Part shown: positions 1 through 6,592 of the stretch, piece after piece
Layout of the letters: every line of letters starts with the position of its first letter
How positions within the stretch are numbered: the first letter of the stretch is position 1
The notes under the pieces: generated by a model
The model's input: only the letters and a program-made list of their open reading frames with translations
The model's database searches: none
What the model was told of the DNA's origin: nothing
Translations under genes and position numbers: made by a program
Origin: Gammaproteobacteria bacterium
GTDB lineage: Bacteria > Pseudomonadota > Gammaproteobacteria > S012-40
Direction of reading: 5' to 3'
Length of the DNA stretch: 12,026 bases
NCBI GenBank assembly: GCA_015491615.1
Contig: WFVN01000184.1
Coordinates: forward strand, 1-12,026

Positions 1-395
1 ACGGCCCCTTCCGCGACGCGGTGGGCTCGGCCGCCAACCTGGGCGCCGGAGACAAGTCCACCTACCAGATGGACCCGGCCAACAGCGACGAGGCCCTGCA
101 CGAAGTGGCCATGGACCTGGAAGAAGGAGCGGACATGGTCATGATCAAGCCGGGCATGCCCTACCTGGACATCGTCCGCCGGGTGAAGGACCAATTCGCT
201 ACCCCCACCTTCGTCTATCACGTCTCCGGCGAGTACGCCATGCTCAAGGCCGCGGCCCAAAACGGCTGGCTGGACGAGCGCAAGACGGTCATGGAGGCCA
301 TGCTCGCCTTCAAGCGCGCCGGCGCCGACGCCATCCTCACCTACTACGCCAAACGCGTGGCCGCCTGGCTGAAGGAAGAACCCGCCGGCACGTAA
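1..395 (+). CDS. hemB: Delta-aminolevulinic acid dehydratase (porphobilinogen synthase), C-terminal part
   Basis: This is the 3' part of a gene cut by the left edge of the window; the frame is open from base 3. The enzyme condenses two 5-aminolevulinate molecules into porphobilinogen, the second common step of haem and other tetrapyrrole synthesis, in the cytoplasm. The visible part begins with the family motif GPFRDA and carries MVMIKPG, whose lysine (codon 147-149) is the Schiff-base lysine. It then has VSGEYAM and the KRAGADAILTY segment near the C-terminus. About 130 residues are present, against roughly 330 in a full enzyme, and the reading frame ends normally at TAA. A GTG at base 21 is internal and is not the start. 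No gene follows closely, so hemB is probably the last gene of its transcript. Confidence 0.96.
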   Translation, partial: GPFRDAVGSAANLGAGDKSTYQMDPANSDEALHEVAMDLEEGADMVMIKPGMPYLDIVRRVKDQFATPTFVYHVSGEYAMLKAAAQNGWLDERKTVMEAMLAFKRAGADAILTYYAKRVAAWLKEEPAGT

Positions 396-780
396 CGCAC
401 CTTCGAGCCCTTTTACTCCCACGCTAAGGGTTCCCCCGCCCCAGACCCCTCGGGTGACGCCAAGCACGGGGACCGTCGAACCAACTTGCCCATCGCCCGC
501 GACACGGCATGATGCCTTCGCGCGGGGCATTTTCCGCCGGTCGCCCCCATGTAAGAATTAAGAAAAGACACGTCGACCGCATAAATACCAGGCCATAATT
601 GCGGTTTAAGTGAACTTTTCCTGCGCTGTGCGCGGTGATGAATGGACATTTCAACTTTTTCCAACAACAACCGAAATCATGAGGGCTCCCGATCCTGTCT
701 TTTTCCCATGGAGCGAGAAAGGAAAAGACTACTGTGGAGCACACCATTCACACAAAGCCCAAATGATGGAGAAATTTTAG
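396..780. other. hemB-katG intergenic region, no gene seen
   Basis: These 385 bases hold no convincing gene. The short open frames here are in poor context and overlap each other. The first part is GC-rich; from about 551 to 720 the sequence becomes clearly AT-richer than its surroundings, as expected of a promoter/leader region for katG. A weak hairpin (ATGCC at 512-516 with GGCAT at 526-530, then TTT) might end hemB transcription, but its stem is only 5 bp. I found no recognisable four-element OxyR site and no clear Fur box. Confidence 0.6.
573..599 (+). promoter_or_regulatory. Candidate katG promoter
   Basis: CATAAT at 594-599 matches five of six positions of the sigma-70 -10 element. It is preceded by TCGACC at 573-578, which matches four of six positions of the -35 element. 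The 15-bp spacer is short, so the assignment is tentative. Transcription from here would give katG a leader of about 175 nt in the AT-richer stretch. Confidence 0.25.
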
Positions 781-2988
781 ATGAGCGCAGAAAACAACAA
801 ATGCCCAGTCTCCGGAGAAGCCTATCGTCATACCACCTTGGGCGGTAGCACCGTCAGGGATTGGTGGCCCGGGCAGATCAACCTGAAGATCCTCCATCAA
901 AATCCCGCCCCTCTCAAACCGCTGGAGAAAGGTTTCAAATATAACGAAGCCTTCGCCGAACTGGACTACGCGGCGCTGAAAGAAGACCTCCACCGCCTGA
1001 TGACCGAATCTCAAGACTGGTGGCCGGCCGACTACGGCCATTATGGCCCTCTCTTCATCCGCATGGCCTGGCATAGTGCCGGCACCTATCGCGTTTTCGA
1101 CGGGCGCGGCGGCGGAGCCACAGGCAACCAGCGCTTTGCACCCATCAACAGTTGGCCGGACAACGCCAATCTCGACAAAGCGCGCCGCCTGCTCTGGCCG
1201 ATCAAAAAAAAATACGGCAACAAGATTTCTTGGGCCGATCTGATGATTCTCGCCGGCAACGTGGCGCTCGAGTCCATGGGCTTCGAGACGTTCGGCTTCG
1301 GCGGCGGACGCGTGGACACATGGGAACCCGAGGAAGACATCTATTGGGGTCCCGAGCACCAGTGGCTGGGCGACGAACGCCATCCCGAAGGAAAGCTGGA
1401 AAAACCCCTGGCAGCCGATCACATGGGTCTGATTTACGTCAACCCGGAAGGGCCGGGTGGCGAACCCAACGTGCTCAAAGCAGGGGAGCACATTCGGGAA
1501 AGCTTCAAACGCATGGGGATGAACGACGAGGAAACGGTCGCGCTCATCGTCGGGGGGCACAGCTTCGGCAAATGTCACGGCGCCGCGGAAGCGGAGAAAT
1601 ACGTGGGTCCCGAACCCGAAGCGGCCCCCATCGAGCAGCAGGGTCTCGGTTGGAAAAACAGCTACGGAAGCGGCAAAGGGGCCGACACCATCACTAGCGG
1701 ACTCGAAGGTGCCTGGACACCGACACCGACCCAATGGGACAACAGCTTTCTCGAGCTGCTCTTCAAATACGAGTGGAATCTGGAGAAGGGCCCGGGCGGA
1801 GCCTGGCAATGGGTCGCCGTGAACCCCGCACCAGAAGATCTGGTCCCTGACGCCCATGACCCCGACCGGCGGCACAAGCCGATCATGCTCACCACCGACC
1901 TGGCATTGCGCATGGATCCCATCTACGGCCCCATCGCCCGCCGTTTCCTGGAACACCCGGAAGAGCTGTCCAGAGCCTTCGCCCGTGCCTGGTTCAAGCT
2001 CACCCACCGTGACATGGGACCCAAATCGCGTTATTTGGGGCCCGAGGTGCCGGCAGAGGAACTACTCTGGCAAGACCCCATCCCGCCGATAGACCATGAG
2101 CTCATCGACGAAGCGGACATCGCCGATTTGAAGAAACGCCTCCTGGCCTCGGGACTTTCCGTCTCCGAACTCGTTTACACGGCCTGGTCTTCGGCTGCGA
2201 CCTTCCGTGGTTCGGACAAACGCGGCGGCGCCAACGGTGCGCGCATCCGACTCAGTCCCCAGAAAGATTGGGAAGTCAACCAACCCACCCGGCTCGCCAA
2301 AGTCTTGGAAGTTCTCATGGATATCCAGACGCGATTCAACGAGACGCAATCTGGGGATAAACGGGTCTCGCTTGCTGATCTGATCGTCCTCGGGGGCGTC
2401 GCCGCCATCGAAACGGCCGCAAAGCAGGCCGGCTTCCAGATAGAGGTGCCGTTCGCCCCTGGCCGTTCCGATGCCAGCCAAGAACAAACCGACGTAAATT
2501 CCTTCGCCCATCTGGAACCCGTGGCGGATGGCTTCCGAAATTACGTCAAAACCGGATGCGAACATCTGCCAGCAGAGCGCCTGCTCATCGACAGAGCTCA
2601 GCTCCTCACCCTCACCGCACCGGAAATGACCGTCCTGGTCGGAGGGCTCCGGGTCCTGGGAGCCAACTTCGGCGATTCCCCGCACGGCGTATTCACTGAG
2701 CGCCGAGGAACCTTGACGAACGACTTTTTCGTCCACCTTCTCGATATGAGCATCGACTGGCAACAGAGCGCCGACGACCCACGAGTCTACGAAGGGAAAG
2801 ACCGTGTCACGGGAGAGCGCAAGTGGACCGCGACACGAGTAGACTTGGTGTTCGGGGCCAATTCCCAACTCCGGGCCCAGGCGGAATTTTATGCCCAGGA
2901 GGACAATCAAGAGAAGTTCGTACGGGACTTCGTCGCCGCGTGGAACAAGGTCATGAACCTCGACCGCTTCGATCTTGAATGGTGGTGA
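781..2988 (+). CDS. katG: Catalase-peroxidase KatG
   Basis: This bifunctional haem b enzyme disproportionates hydrogen peroxide and also works as a broad peroxidase. At 735 residues it is full length for the family (E. coli about 726, M. tuberculosis 740). The distal site is Arg94-Trp97-His98 in RMAWHSAGTYR. The Trp97-Tyr219-Met245 set, which forms the crosslinked adduct needed for catalase activity, is present. The proximal haem ligand is His260 in GGHSFGKCHGA, with partners Trp312 and Asp373. Numbering is almost exactly ten below M. tuberculosis KatG across the active site. The C-terminal half is the usual duplicated, haem-free peroxidase domain. No signal peptide is seen, so it is cytoplasmic. 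GGAG at 768-771 lies 9 nt before the ATG and supports this start. The gene stands alone between a 385-bp leader and a strong terminator. Its sequence looks less GC-rich than most of the window. Confidence 0.98.
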   Translation: MSAENNKCPVSGEAYRHTTLGGSTVRDWWPGQINLKILHQNPAPLKPLEKGFKYNEAFAELDYAALKEDLHRLMTESQDWWPADYGHYGPLFIRMAWHSAGTYRVFDGRGGGATGNQRFAPINSWPDNANLDKARRLLWPIKKKYGNKISWADLMILAGNVALESMGFETFGFGGGRVDTWEPEEDIYWGPEHQWLGDERHPEGKLEKPLAADHMGLIYVNPEGPGGEPNVLKAGEHIRESFKRMGMNDEETVALIVGGHSFGKCHGAAEAEKYVGPEPEAAPIEQQGLGWKNSYGSGKGADTITSGLEGAWTPTPTQWDNSFLELLFKYEWNLEKGPGGAWQWVAVNPAPEDLVPDAHDPDRRHKPIMLTTDLALRMDPIYGPIARRFLEHPEELSRAFARAWFKLTHRDMGPKSRYLGPEVPAEELLWQDPIPPIDHELIDEADIADLKKRLLASGLSVSELVYTAWSSAATFRGSDKRGGANGARIRLSPQKDWEVNQPTRLAKVLEVLMDIQTRFNETQSGDKRVSLADLIVLGGVAAIETAAKQAGFQIEVPFAPGRSDASQEQTDVNSFAHLEPVADGFRNYVKTGCEHLPAERLLIDRAQLLTLTAPEMTVLVGGLRVLGANFGDSPHGVFTERRGTLTNDFFVHLLDMSIDWQQSADDPRVYEGKDRVTGERKWTATRVDLVFGANSQLRAQAEFYAQEDNQEKFVRDFVAAWNKVMNLDRFDLEWW

Positions 2989-3019
2989 CGCGACGACGGT
3001 CAATGATCCAATGGCTTGG

Positions 3020-3044
3020 TGCCCCCGGATCTCCGGGGGCATTT
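3020..3044 (+). terminator. Rho-independent terminator after katG
   Basis: A perfect 10-bp inverted repeat (3020-3029 with 3032-3041) has a run of C in one arm and G in the other and is followed by ATTTC. It starts 32 nt after the katG stop. The trailing T run is short, but the stem is very GC-rich. It separates katG from the tRNA gene. Confidence 0.75.
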
Positions 3045-3197
3045 CCCGCCCACGACGATGAGCGGAACGCCACGCCCCCTCATAGAGGATCGCCGCGTGG
3101 CATGGAGCCGATGGCGACGATCGAGATTCGTTCGTATTCGGTGAAAGAAGTTACCGCTGGCGCCGCGCAACCGCTTTCGCTATCCTCCCCGGTCACT

Positions 3198-3285
3198 GGA
3201 GAGGTGGCTGAGCGGTCGAAAGCGGCAGTCTTGAAAACCGTTGGCCCTCACGGGCCCGTGGGTTCGAATCCCACCCTCTCCGCCA
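3198..3285 (+). tRNA. tRNA-Ser (anticodon UGA)
   Basis: This is a class II tRNA of 88 nt with an encoded CCA end (3283-3285). The acceptor stem is GGAGAGG (3198-3204) with CCTCTCC (3275-3281), with discriminator G3282. The anticodon loop is CTTGAAA with anticodon TGA at 3232-3234, which reads UCA and related serine codons. The long variable arm typical of tRNA-Ser forms a 5-bp stem, 3243-3247 with 3252-3256. The T arm GTGGG-TTCGAAT-CCCAC is perfect (3258-3274). The anticodon stem, GCAGT against ACCGT, has an A-C mismatch at positions 29-41. A weak -10-like TATCCT lies at 3181-3186, 11 bases before the gene, without a good -35. Confidence 0.97.
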
Positions 3286-3564
3286 TCCACACCCACCTAG
3301 AGCTCTGGCACCACGAAACCGGCTTTTCCATTCATTCGTCAAACCTGGTACGTCGGGTTCCTGAACCGCGCCTCGAACCGCCCCGATGTTCCGGGGATCG
3401 AACTCGATTCGTCTGCACCGAGACACCCCGCGACTCGGCCTTTGTCATTCACCGGCATCGAAGGGGCATCACTACGCCGTCTTGAGCTCACGACTCGTTT
3501 TCGGGGGCGTCCGCTTCCTCACTAGGGATACTGCCAACCGGCCTCAAGGAAAACAAAGAAATGT
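3286..3564. other. Region between tRNA-Ser and cytochrome c terminator, nothing recognised
   Basis: These 279 bases contain no gene I can support. There are small hairpins, for example GGTTC/GAACC at 3356-3367 and CCCCG/CGGGG at 3381-3396, but none has a U-tract or matches a known RNA. I looked for a repeated copy of the tRNA 3' end that would mark an integrated element and found none. Open frames that run through here also cross the tRNA or the cytochrome terminator and look accidental. Confidence 0.5.
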
Positions 3565-3592
3565 AAAAAAAAGCGCGGCCATGGGCCGCGCT
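3565..3592 (-). terminator. Rho-independent terminator of the cytochrome c gene
   Basis: On the minus strand a 9-bp stem, AGCGCGGCC with GGCCGCGCT around a 3-nt loop (3572-3592), is followed at once by a run of eight T (3565-3572 read as A on the given strand). It lies about 60 nt downstream of the cytochrome stop codon. This is a textbook intrinsic terminator. Confidence 0.93.
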
Positions 3593-3650
3593 AAAGTTCC
3601 CGTCATTCCCGAAGGGCTACAGGCCAATGACGAGGGGGTTGGGTACTTCC

Positions 3651-3968
3651 TTACATGGTCAGGATGAAATCCACCAGTTTCTCGATGTTGGCATCGGAGA
3701 CGCGCGGGGAATACGGGGGCATGGGCACGCCACGGGTAACTTCGGTCCAGTTGCCTTTGCCGCCCTTCTTGACCTTTTCGATGAGCATGGCGCGCGCGTC
3801 GTCCTTGCCCTTGTAACGAGCGGCGATGTCTTTCCAAGAGGGCCCGACGACCTTCTTGTCGAGGGCATGGCAAGCCAGGCATCCACTCTTGCGGGCCAAG
3901 TCCATTTCACCGGCGGCGAATGCGGGGGTGGCAGCCATGACACCGGCCAGAATCAGCCATTTATACAT
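3651..3968 (-). CDS. Periplasmic monohaem cytochrome c (c551/c552 type)
   Basis: This is a small class I cytochrome c of 105 residues, an electron carrier exported by Sec and matured in the periplasm. A signal peptide (MYKWLILAGVMAATPAFA) ends with a typical AxA cleavage site after Ala18, leaving about 87 residues, normal for c551/c552 proteins. The haem is attached at Cys30 and Cys33 with His34 as ligand (CLACH). Met83, in VPMPPY, is the expected sixth ligand. The segments VVGPSWKDIA and the C-terminal helix DANIEKLVDFIL are also family-like. GGAGG at 3976-3980 lies 7 nt before the ATG. The gene has its own terminator and about 260 bp of non-coding DNA upstream, so it is probably a single-gene unit. 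Likely partners are a peroxidase, a nitrite reductase or a terminal oxidase, but none is encoded here. Confidence 0.93.
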   Translation of the reverse strand: MYKWLILAGVMAATPAFAAGEMDLARKSGCLACHALDKKVVGPSWKDIAARYKGKDDARAMLIEKVKKGGKGNWTEVTRGVPMPPYSPRVSDANIEKLVDFILTM

Positions 3969-4052
3969 GATAAAACCTCCAGTTCTAGGTGTTGTTGGTC
4001 GGATCCCTCAGGCCCTCGTGGGGCATAGCTGGGGGTAGCCTAGCGAGGGTTA

Positions 4053-4079
4053 ACTGAACCCGGACTGAACCACTGAGGT
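4053..4079. repeat. Phased direct repeats upstream of the cytochrome gene
   Basis: ACTGAACC occurs at 4053-4060 and again at 4064-4071, exactly 11 bp apart, followed by a related ACTGAGGT at 4072-4079. The first copy also sits within an inverted repeat, GGGTT-AACTG-AACCC at 4047-4061. The block lies about 85 to 110 bp upstream of the cytochrome c start, in non-coding DNA, and might be a regulator binding site. No known regulator motif is recognised. Confidence 0.4.
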
Positions 4080-4228
4080 TTCGAGAGTCCTGATGACCCT
4101 TCAATGCCTCGGCGCGAACGAAGTAGCGGGTGGATGCGGGGGAGTGGCAAAGAAGCCGACACCCGGGCCACGCTGAGAATCAAGGAACCCGTGTCGCCCA
4201 AGGGTGACCGCGACAGCGCCGGCGTACT

Positions 4229-5203
4229 TTACAACCAACCCTTGCCCCCTTCCCGTACCAGACCCTCCAACAGGGCCACGTGTTCCGGGTGGTCATTGAG
4301 GGCGGGGATATAACGATAAGTCTCACCGCCAGCCTGGAGGAAGGCATCACGGTTTTCCATGGCGATTTCTTCCAGGGTCTCCAAACAGTCGGTGGCGAAG
4401 CCGGGACATACCACGTCCACCGAACGCACCCCTTCGCCGGGCCAACGGGCGAGGGTCTCGTCGGTGTAGGGCTCTAGCCAGGGCTCGCGCCCGAAACGGG
4501 ACTGGTAACTCATCGCCCATTGCCCTTCCCCCAGGCGCAGGCGCTGAGCGAGGGCCCGGGCGGTACCCTCGCAGTGTTGGGGATAGGGGTCGCCGGCCGC
4601 GGCGTAACGTTGAGGGATGCCGTGGAAGGAAAGGAGCAATCGTTCGCTTCGGCCATGTTCTCGCCAGTGTGCTTCGATGCGCGAGGCCAGGGCATTGATG
4701 TAAGCGGGATGGCAGTGGTAGTCGCCCAGGAATCGAATTTCGGGAACGTGGGCCTCGCGCCGCAGGGCTGCGGCCAGGGCATCGTAGGCGGAGGCGGTGG
4801 TGGTGGCGGAATACTGGGGGTAGAGGGGCAGGACGATGAGACGCTGTACCCCCACCTGACGCAATTGGGCAAGACTGGTGGCGACGCTCGGGCATCCGTA
4901 GCGCATGGCGATGCGTACGGGGATGCGCAACGAGGCCTCGAGGGCCACGGCGAGGGCCTCGCTGTACAGGCGCAGGGGGGAACCCTGCTCGGTCCAGATA
5001 CGGGCGTAGGCACGCGCGGACCGTGCCGGTCGGGTGCGGAGAATGATGCCGTGGAGGATGGGCATCCAGCGCCAGCGAGGCAGGTCCACCACGCGCGGAT
5101 CGGAGAGAAATTCGGCCAGGTAGCGACGCAGGGCCTCGGGGGTGGGGGCGTCGGGGGTGCCCAGGTTGATCAGGAGCACCCCTGGGAGGGGTCGTGCGCT
5201 CAT
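4229..5203 (-). CDS. hemH: Ferrochelatase
   Basis: Ferrochelatase inserts Fe(II) into protoporphyrin IX, the last step of protohaem synthesis. The 324-residue length is normal for the family. The N-terminal signature GVLLINLGTPDAPTPEALRRYL is present, then MRYGCPS and LIVLPLYPQYSATTTAS. The metal-site His194 lies in LLSFHGIPQRY, and the second catalytic residue, Glu275, lies in CPGFATDCLETLEEI. There is no membrane segment, as expected of a soluble or peripheral bacterial enzyme. The start lacks a good ribosome binding site, but an ATG here puts the family motif at the usual distance from the N-terminus. It begins 45 nt after the diguanylate cyclase stop with no terminator between, so the two are probably co-transcribed. 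No clear terminator was found downstream. Confidence 0.97.
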   Translation of the reverse strand: MSARPLPGVLLINLGTPDAPTPEALRRYLAEFLSDPRVVDLPRWRWMPILHGIILRTRPARSARAYARIWTEQGSPLRLYSEALAVALEASLRIPVRIAMRYGCPSVATSLAQLRQVGVQRLIVLPLYPQYSATTTASAYDALAAALRREAHVPEIRFLGDYHCHPAYINALASRIEAHWREHGRSERLLLSFHGIPQRYAAAGDPYPQHCEGTARALAQRLRLGEGQWAMSYQSRFGREPWLEPYTDETLARWPGEGVRSVDVVCPGFATDCLETLEEIAMENRDAFLQAGGETYRYIPALNDHPEHVALLEGLVREGGKGWL

Positions 5204-5248
5204 GGCCGGGGATCATACACGGCGCCCAACCGCTTTGGAATCGCATGC

Positions 5249-6505
5249 TCAGCCGCTGGGTTGAGAGATATCCTCTTCGGCGTCCACGATGCGATCACGA
5301 CCTGCATGCTTGGCCCGGTAAAGGGCTTGGTCGGCGCGACGGATGAGGTCCTGGCCGTTCTCCCCGGAACGCAGCATGGCGATGCCGGCAGAGAAGGTGG
5401 GCAGGGGAAGCCGCCGATCGCCCACCTCCACCTCATGGTCCTGGATCCGTGCACGCGCCTTTTCCAAGGCATGCCGGACCCCTTTCGGGGGAGTGCCGGG
5501 AAAGAGGACGGCGAATTCCTCGCCCCCATAGCGGGCCACCAAGTCGTGGTGGCGGAAAGCGGAAAGGGCGTGGCGGGCGTACTCGCGCAGGACGGCGTCT
5601 CCGGCGGCATGACCGTAACGGTCGTTGATGGGCTTGAAACGGTCGATGTCGATTATGGCCAGAACCAAGGGGGTGCCATAACGATGGGCACGGGCCACTT
5701 CGTCCTGCAGGCGCTGCATGAAGGCACGGCGGTTGGGCAAGCCGGTGAGCTCGTCGGTGAGGCTGAGCTCGATCATGCGCGAGAGTTCGGCAGTGAAGTG
5801 TTCCCGGTCCGCTTCCAGTTGCGTGAGATAGGTACGGATCTGGTCGAAATGCTGGTTCAGGCGCCGTTGGCCACGATGAATCTTCTCCAGCTCGCGCCGC
5901 AGGGCGAGCTGGTGTACATTCAGGGGCTGACCTTCCCCCACCCGTTCCAAAGTACCCATCTCCGCTTCCAGGAAAGTGGCGAATTCTTCACCTTGCGAGA
6001 CGGCCTCTTCGAGGGCCACGGCGAGGCGTGCGGTGGCCAGTTGGATGGCTTCGGCCATACGCCCGGCAGGCCCCTCGCTCGTGGCCGAGGCCCTTTCGGG
6101 GATCGCGGTGAGCCGTTGACGCAGGGGGGCGATCATCGCCTCGATGCGCTCACGCGCCAAGGATTCGCTCTGGGTGACGCGATCAGCGACGGCCTCCACC
6201 TGACGCCGGAGGGCGTACAATTCCGCCTCGGAGAGGGGGGGCAACAGGCGTGATTGCACGGCCCATATCTCGACGACGAGCTCGTCGTCGTCTCCCAGGT
6301 GGGTAATGAGGGCGTCCAAGAGGAGAGAAACGAAGACAGCATACAGACGCTCACGCTCATGCTGCAACTCGGCCTCGACCGCCAAGATCTGACGCACGTG
6401 GTGCGTAAGGGTCCCTGAGACCTCCGGAGGACACAGATCGGCGACGAGGCGTAGGATCTTGTCCGCCGCCGGGTGTTCGGGGTACTCGATGTCCCCGTCG
6501 TTCAT
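5249..6505 (-). CDS. Diguanylate cyclase (GGDEF domain) with helical N-terminal region
   Basis: This 418-residue protein makes cyclic di-GMP from two GTP. The C-terminal GGDEF domain (about residues 245-410) begins with LTDELTGLPNRRAF. It has the metal-binding aspartate in AIIDIDRFKPIND (Asp286) and the active-site loop RYGGEEF (327-331). An RxxD inhibitory site, RHHD, lies five residues before GGEEF at 318-321, so product feedback inhibition is expected. The first 240 or so residues are predicted by eye to be mostly helical and rich in charged and heptad-like stretches. There is no membrane segment or named sensor domain I recognise, so it is probably cytoplasmic. An upstream in-frame GTG at 6520 is possible, but the ATG at 6505 has GGGGAG 7 nt before it and is preferred. 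It has its own promoter behind the HDOD gene and is followed closely by hemH. Confidence 0.94.
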   Translation of the reverse strand: MNDGDIEYPEHPAADKILRLVADLCPPEVSGTLTHHVRQILAVEAELQHERERLYAVFVSLLLDALITHLGDDDELVVEIWAVQSRLLPPLSEAELYALRRQVEAVADRVTQSESLARERIEAMIAPLRQRLTAIPERASATSEGPAGRMAEAIQLATARLAVALEEAVSQGEEFATFLEAEMGTLERVGEGQPLNVHQLALRRELEKIHRGQRRLNQHFDQIRTYLTQLEADREHFTAELSRMIELSLTDELTGLPNRRAFMQRLQDEVARAHRYGTPLVLAIIDIDRFKPINDRYGHAAGDAVLREYARHALSAFRHHDLVARYGGEEFAVLFPGTPPKGVRHALEKARARIQDHEVEVGDRRLPLPTFSAGIAMLRSGENGQDLIRRADQALYRAKHAGRDRIVDAEEDISQPSG

Positions 6506-6512
6506 GGCAATA

Positions 6513-6518
6513 CTCCCC
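6513..6518 (-). promoter_or_regulatory. Ribosome binding site deciding the diguanylate cyclase start
   Basis: GGGGAG on the minus strand ends 7 nt before the ATG at 6505. It would lie inside the coding region if the in-frame GTG at 6520 were used, so it favours the ATG. Confidence 0.75.
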
Positions 6519-6521
6519 ACG

Positions 6522-6581
6522 GCCGGGCTAGGGCCGATAAATTATTTTTATGAGGAGGGTGGAATTATAACCCAGCCCGGC
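6522..6581. repeat. 8-bp inverted repeat flanking the diguanylate cyclase -10 region
   Basis: GCCGGGCT at 6522-6529 and AGCCCGGC at 6574-6581 are exact inverted copies separated by 44 AT-richer bases. One arm lies in the promoter spacer and the other in the leader just before the ribosome binding site. It could be a two-site operator, or a stem in read-through RNA from the HDOD gene. Chance is not excluded. Confidence 0.35.
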
Positions 6582-6592
6582 GAGGTGGTCAG
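6564..6592 (-). promoter_or_regulatory. Sigma-70-type promoter for the diguanylate cyclase-hemH unit
   Basis: On the minus strand a perfect -10 element TATAAT (6564-6569) lies 17 bp downstream of CTGACC (6587-6592), a four-of-six match to the -35 consensus. The -35 element overlaps the stop codon of the upstream HDOD gene. The predicted transcript start near 6556 gives a leader of about 50 nt before the ATG at 6505. It allows the cyclase and hemH to be expressed independently of the HDOD gene. Confidence 0.6.

Noticed and set aside
551..660. OxyR or PerR/Fur site upstream of katG
   Set aside because: AT-rich segments are present, but the spaced four-element OxyR pattern and the palindromic PerR/Fur box were not found.
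748..2007. 419-codon open frame on the minus strand opposite katG
   Set aside because: It lies entirely antisense to a clearly real gene, has no recognisable domain, and its product is low-complexity in the way typical of GC-rich shadow frames.
2062..3042. 326-codon minus-strand open frame opposite the katG 3' half
   Set aside because: Antisense to conserved KatG sequence, with no domain and no ribosome binding site worth noting.
2979..3485. 168-codon open frame on the plus strand after katG
   Set aside because: It runs through the katG terminator and the whole tRNA-Ser gene, so it cannot be a normal protein gene.
3258..3564. Integration site at the tRNA-Ser 3' end
   Set aside because: No second copy of the tRNA 3' end, no integrase and no foreign gene is present in the window.
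4157..4196. CGACAC/GTGTCG inverted repeat as a hemH terminator
   Set aside because: The stem is bulged, the loop is long and there is no U-tract on the minus strand after it.
4520..6253. 577-codon open frame on the plus strand across hemH and the diguanylate cyclase
   Set aside because: It is antisense to two well-supported genes, spans both, is rich in Gly and Val, and has no family resemblance; a by-product of GC-rich codon use.
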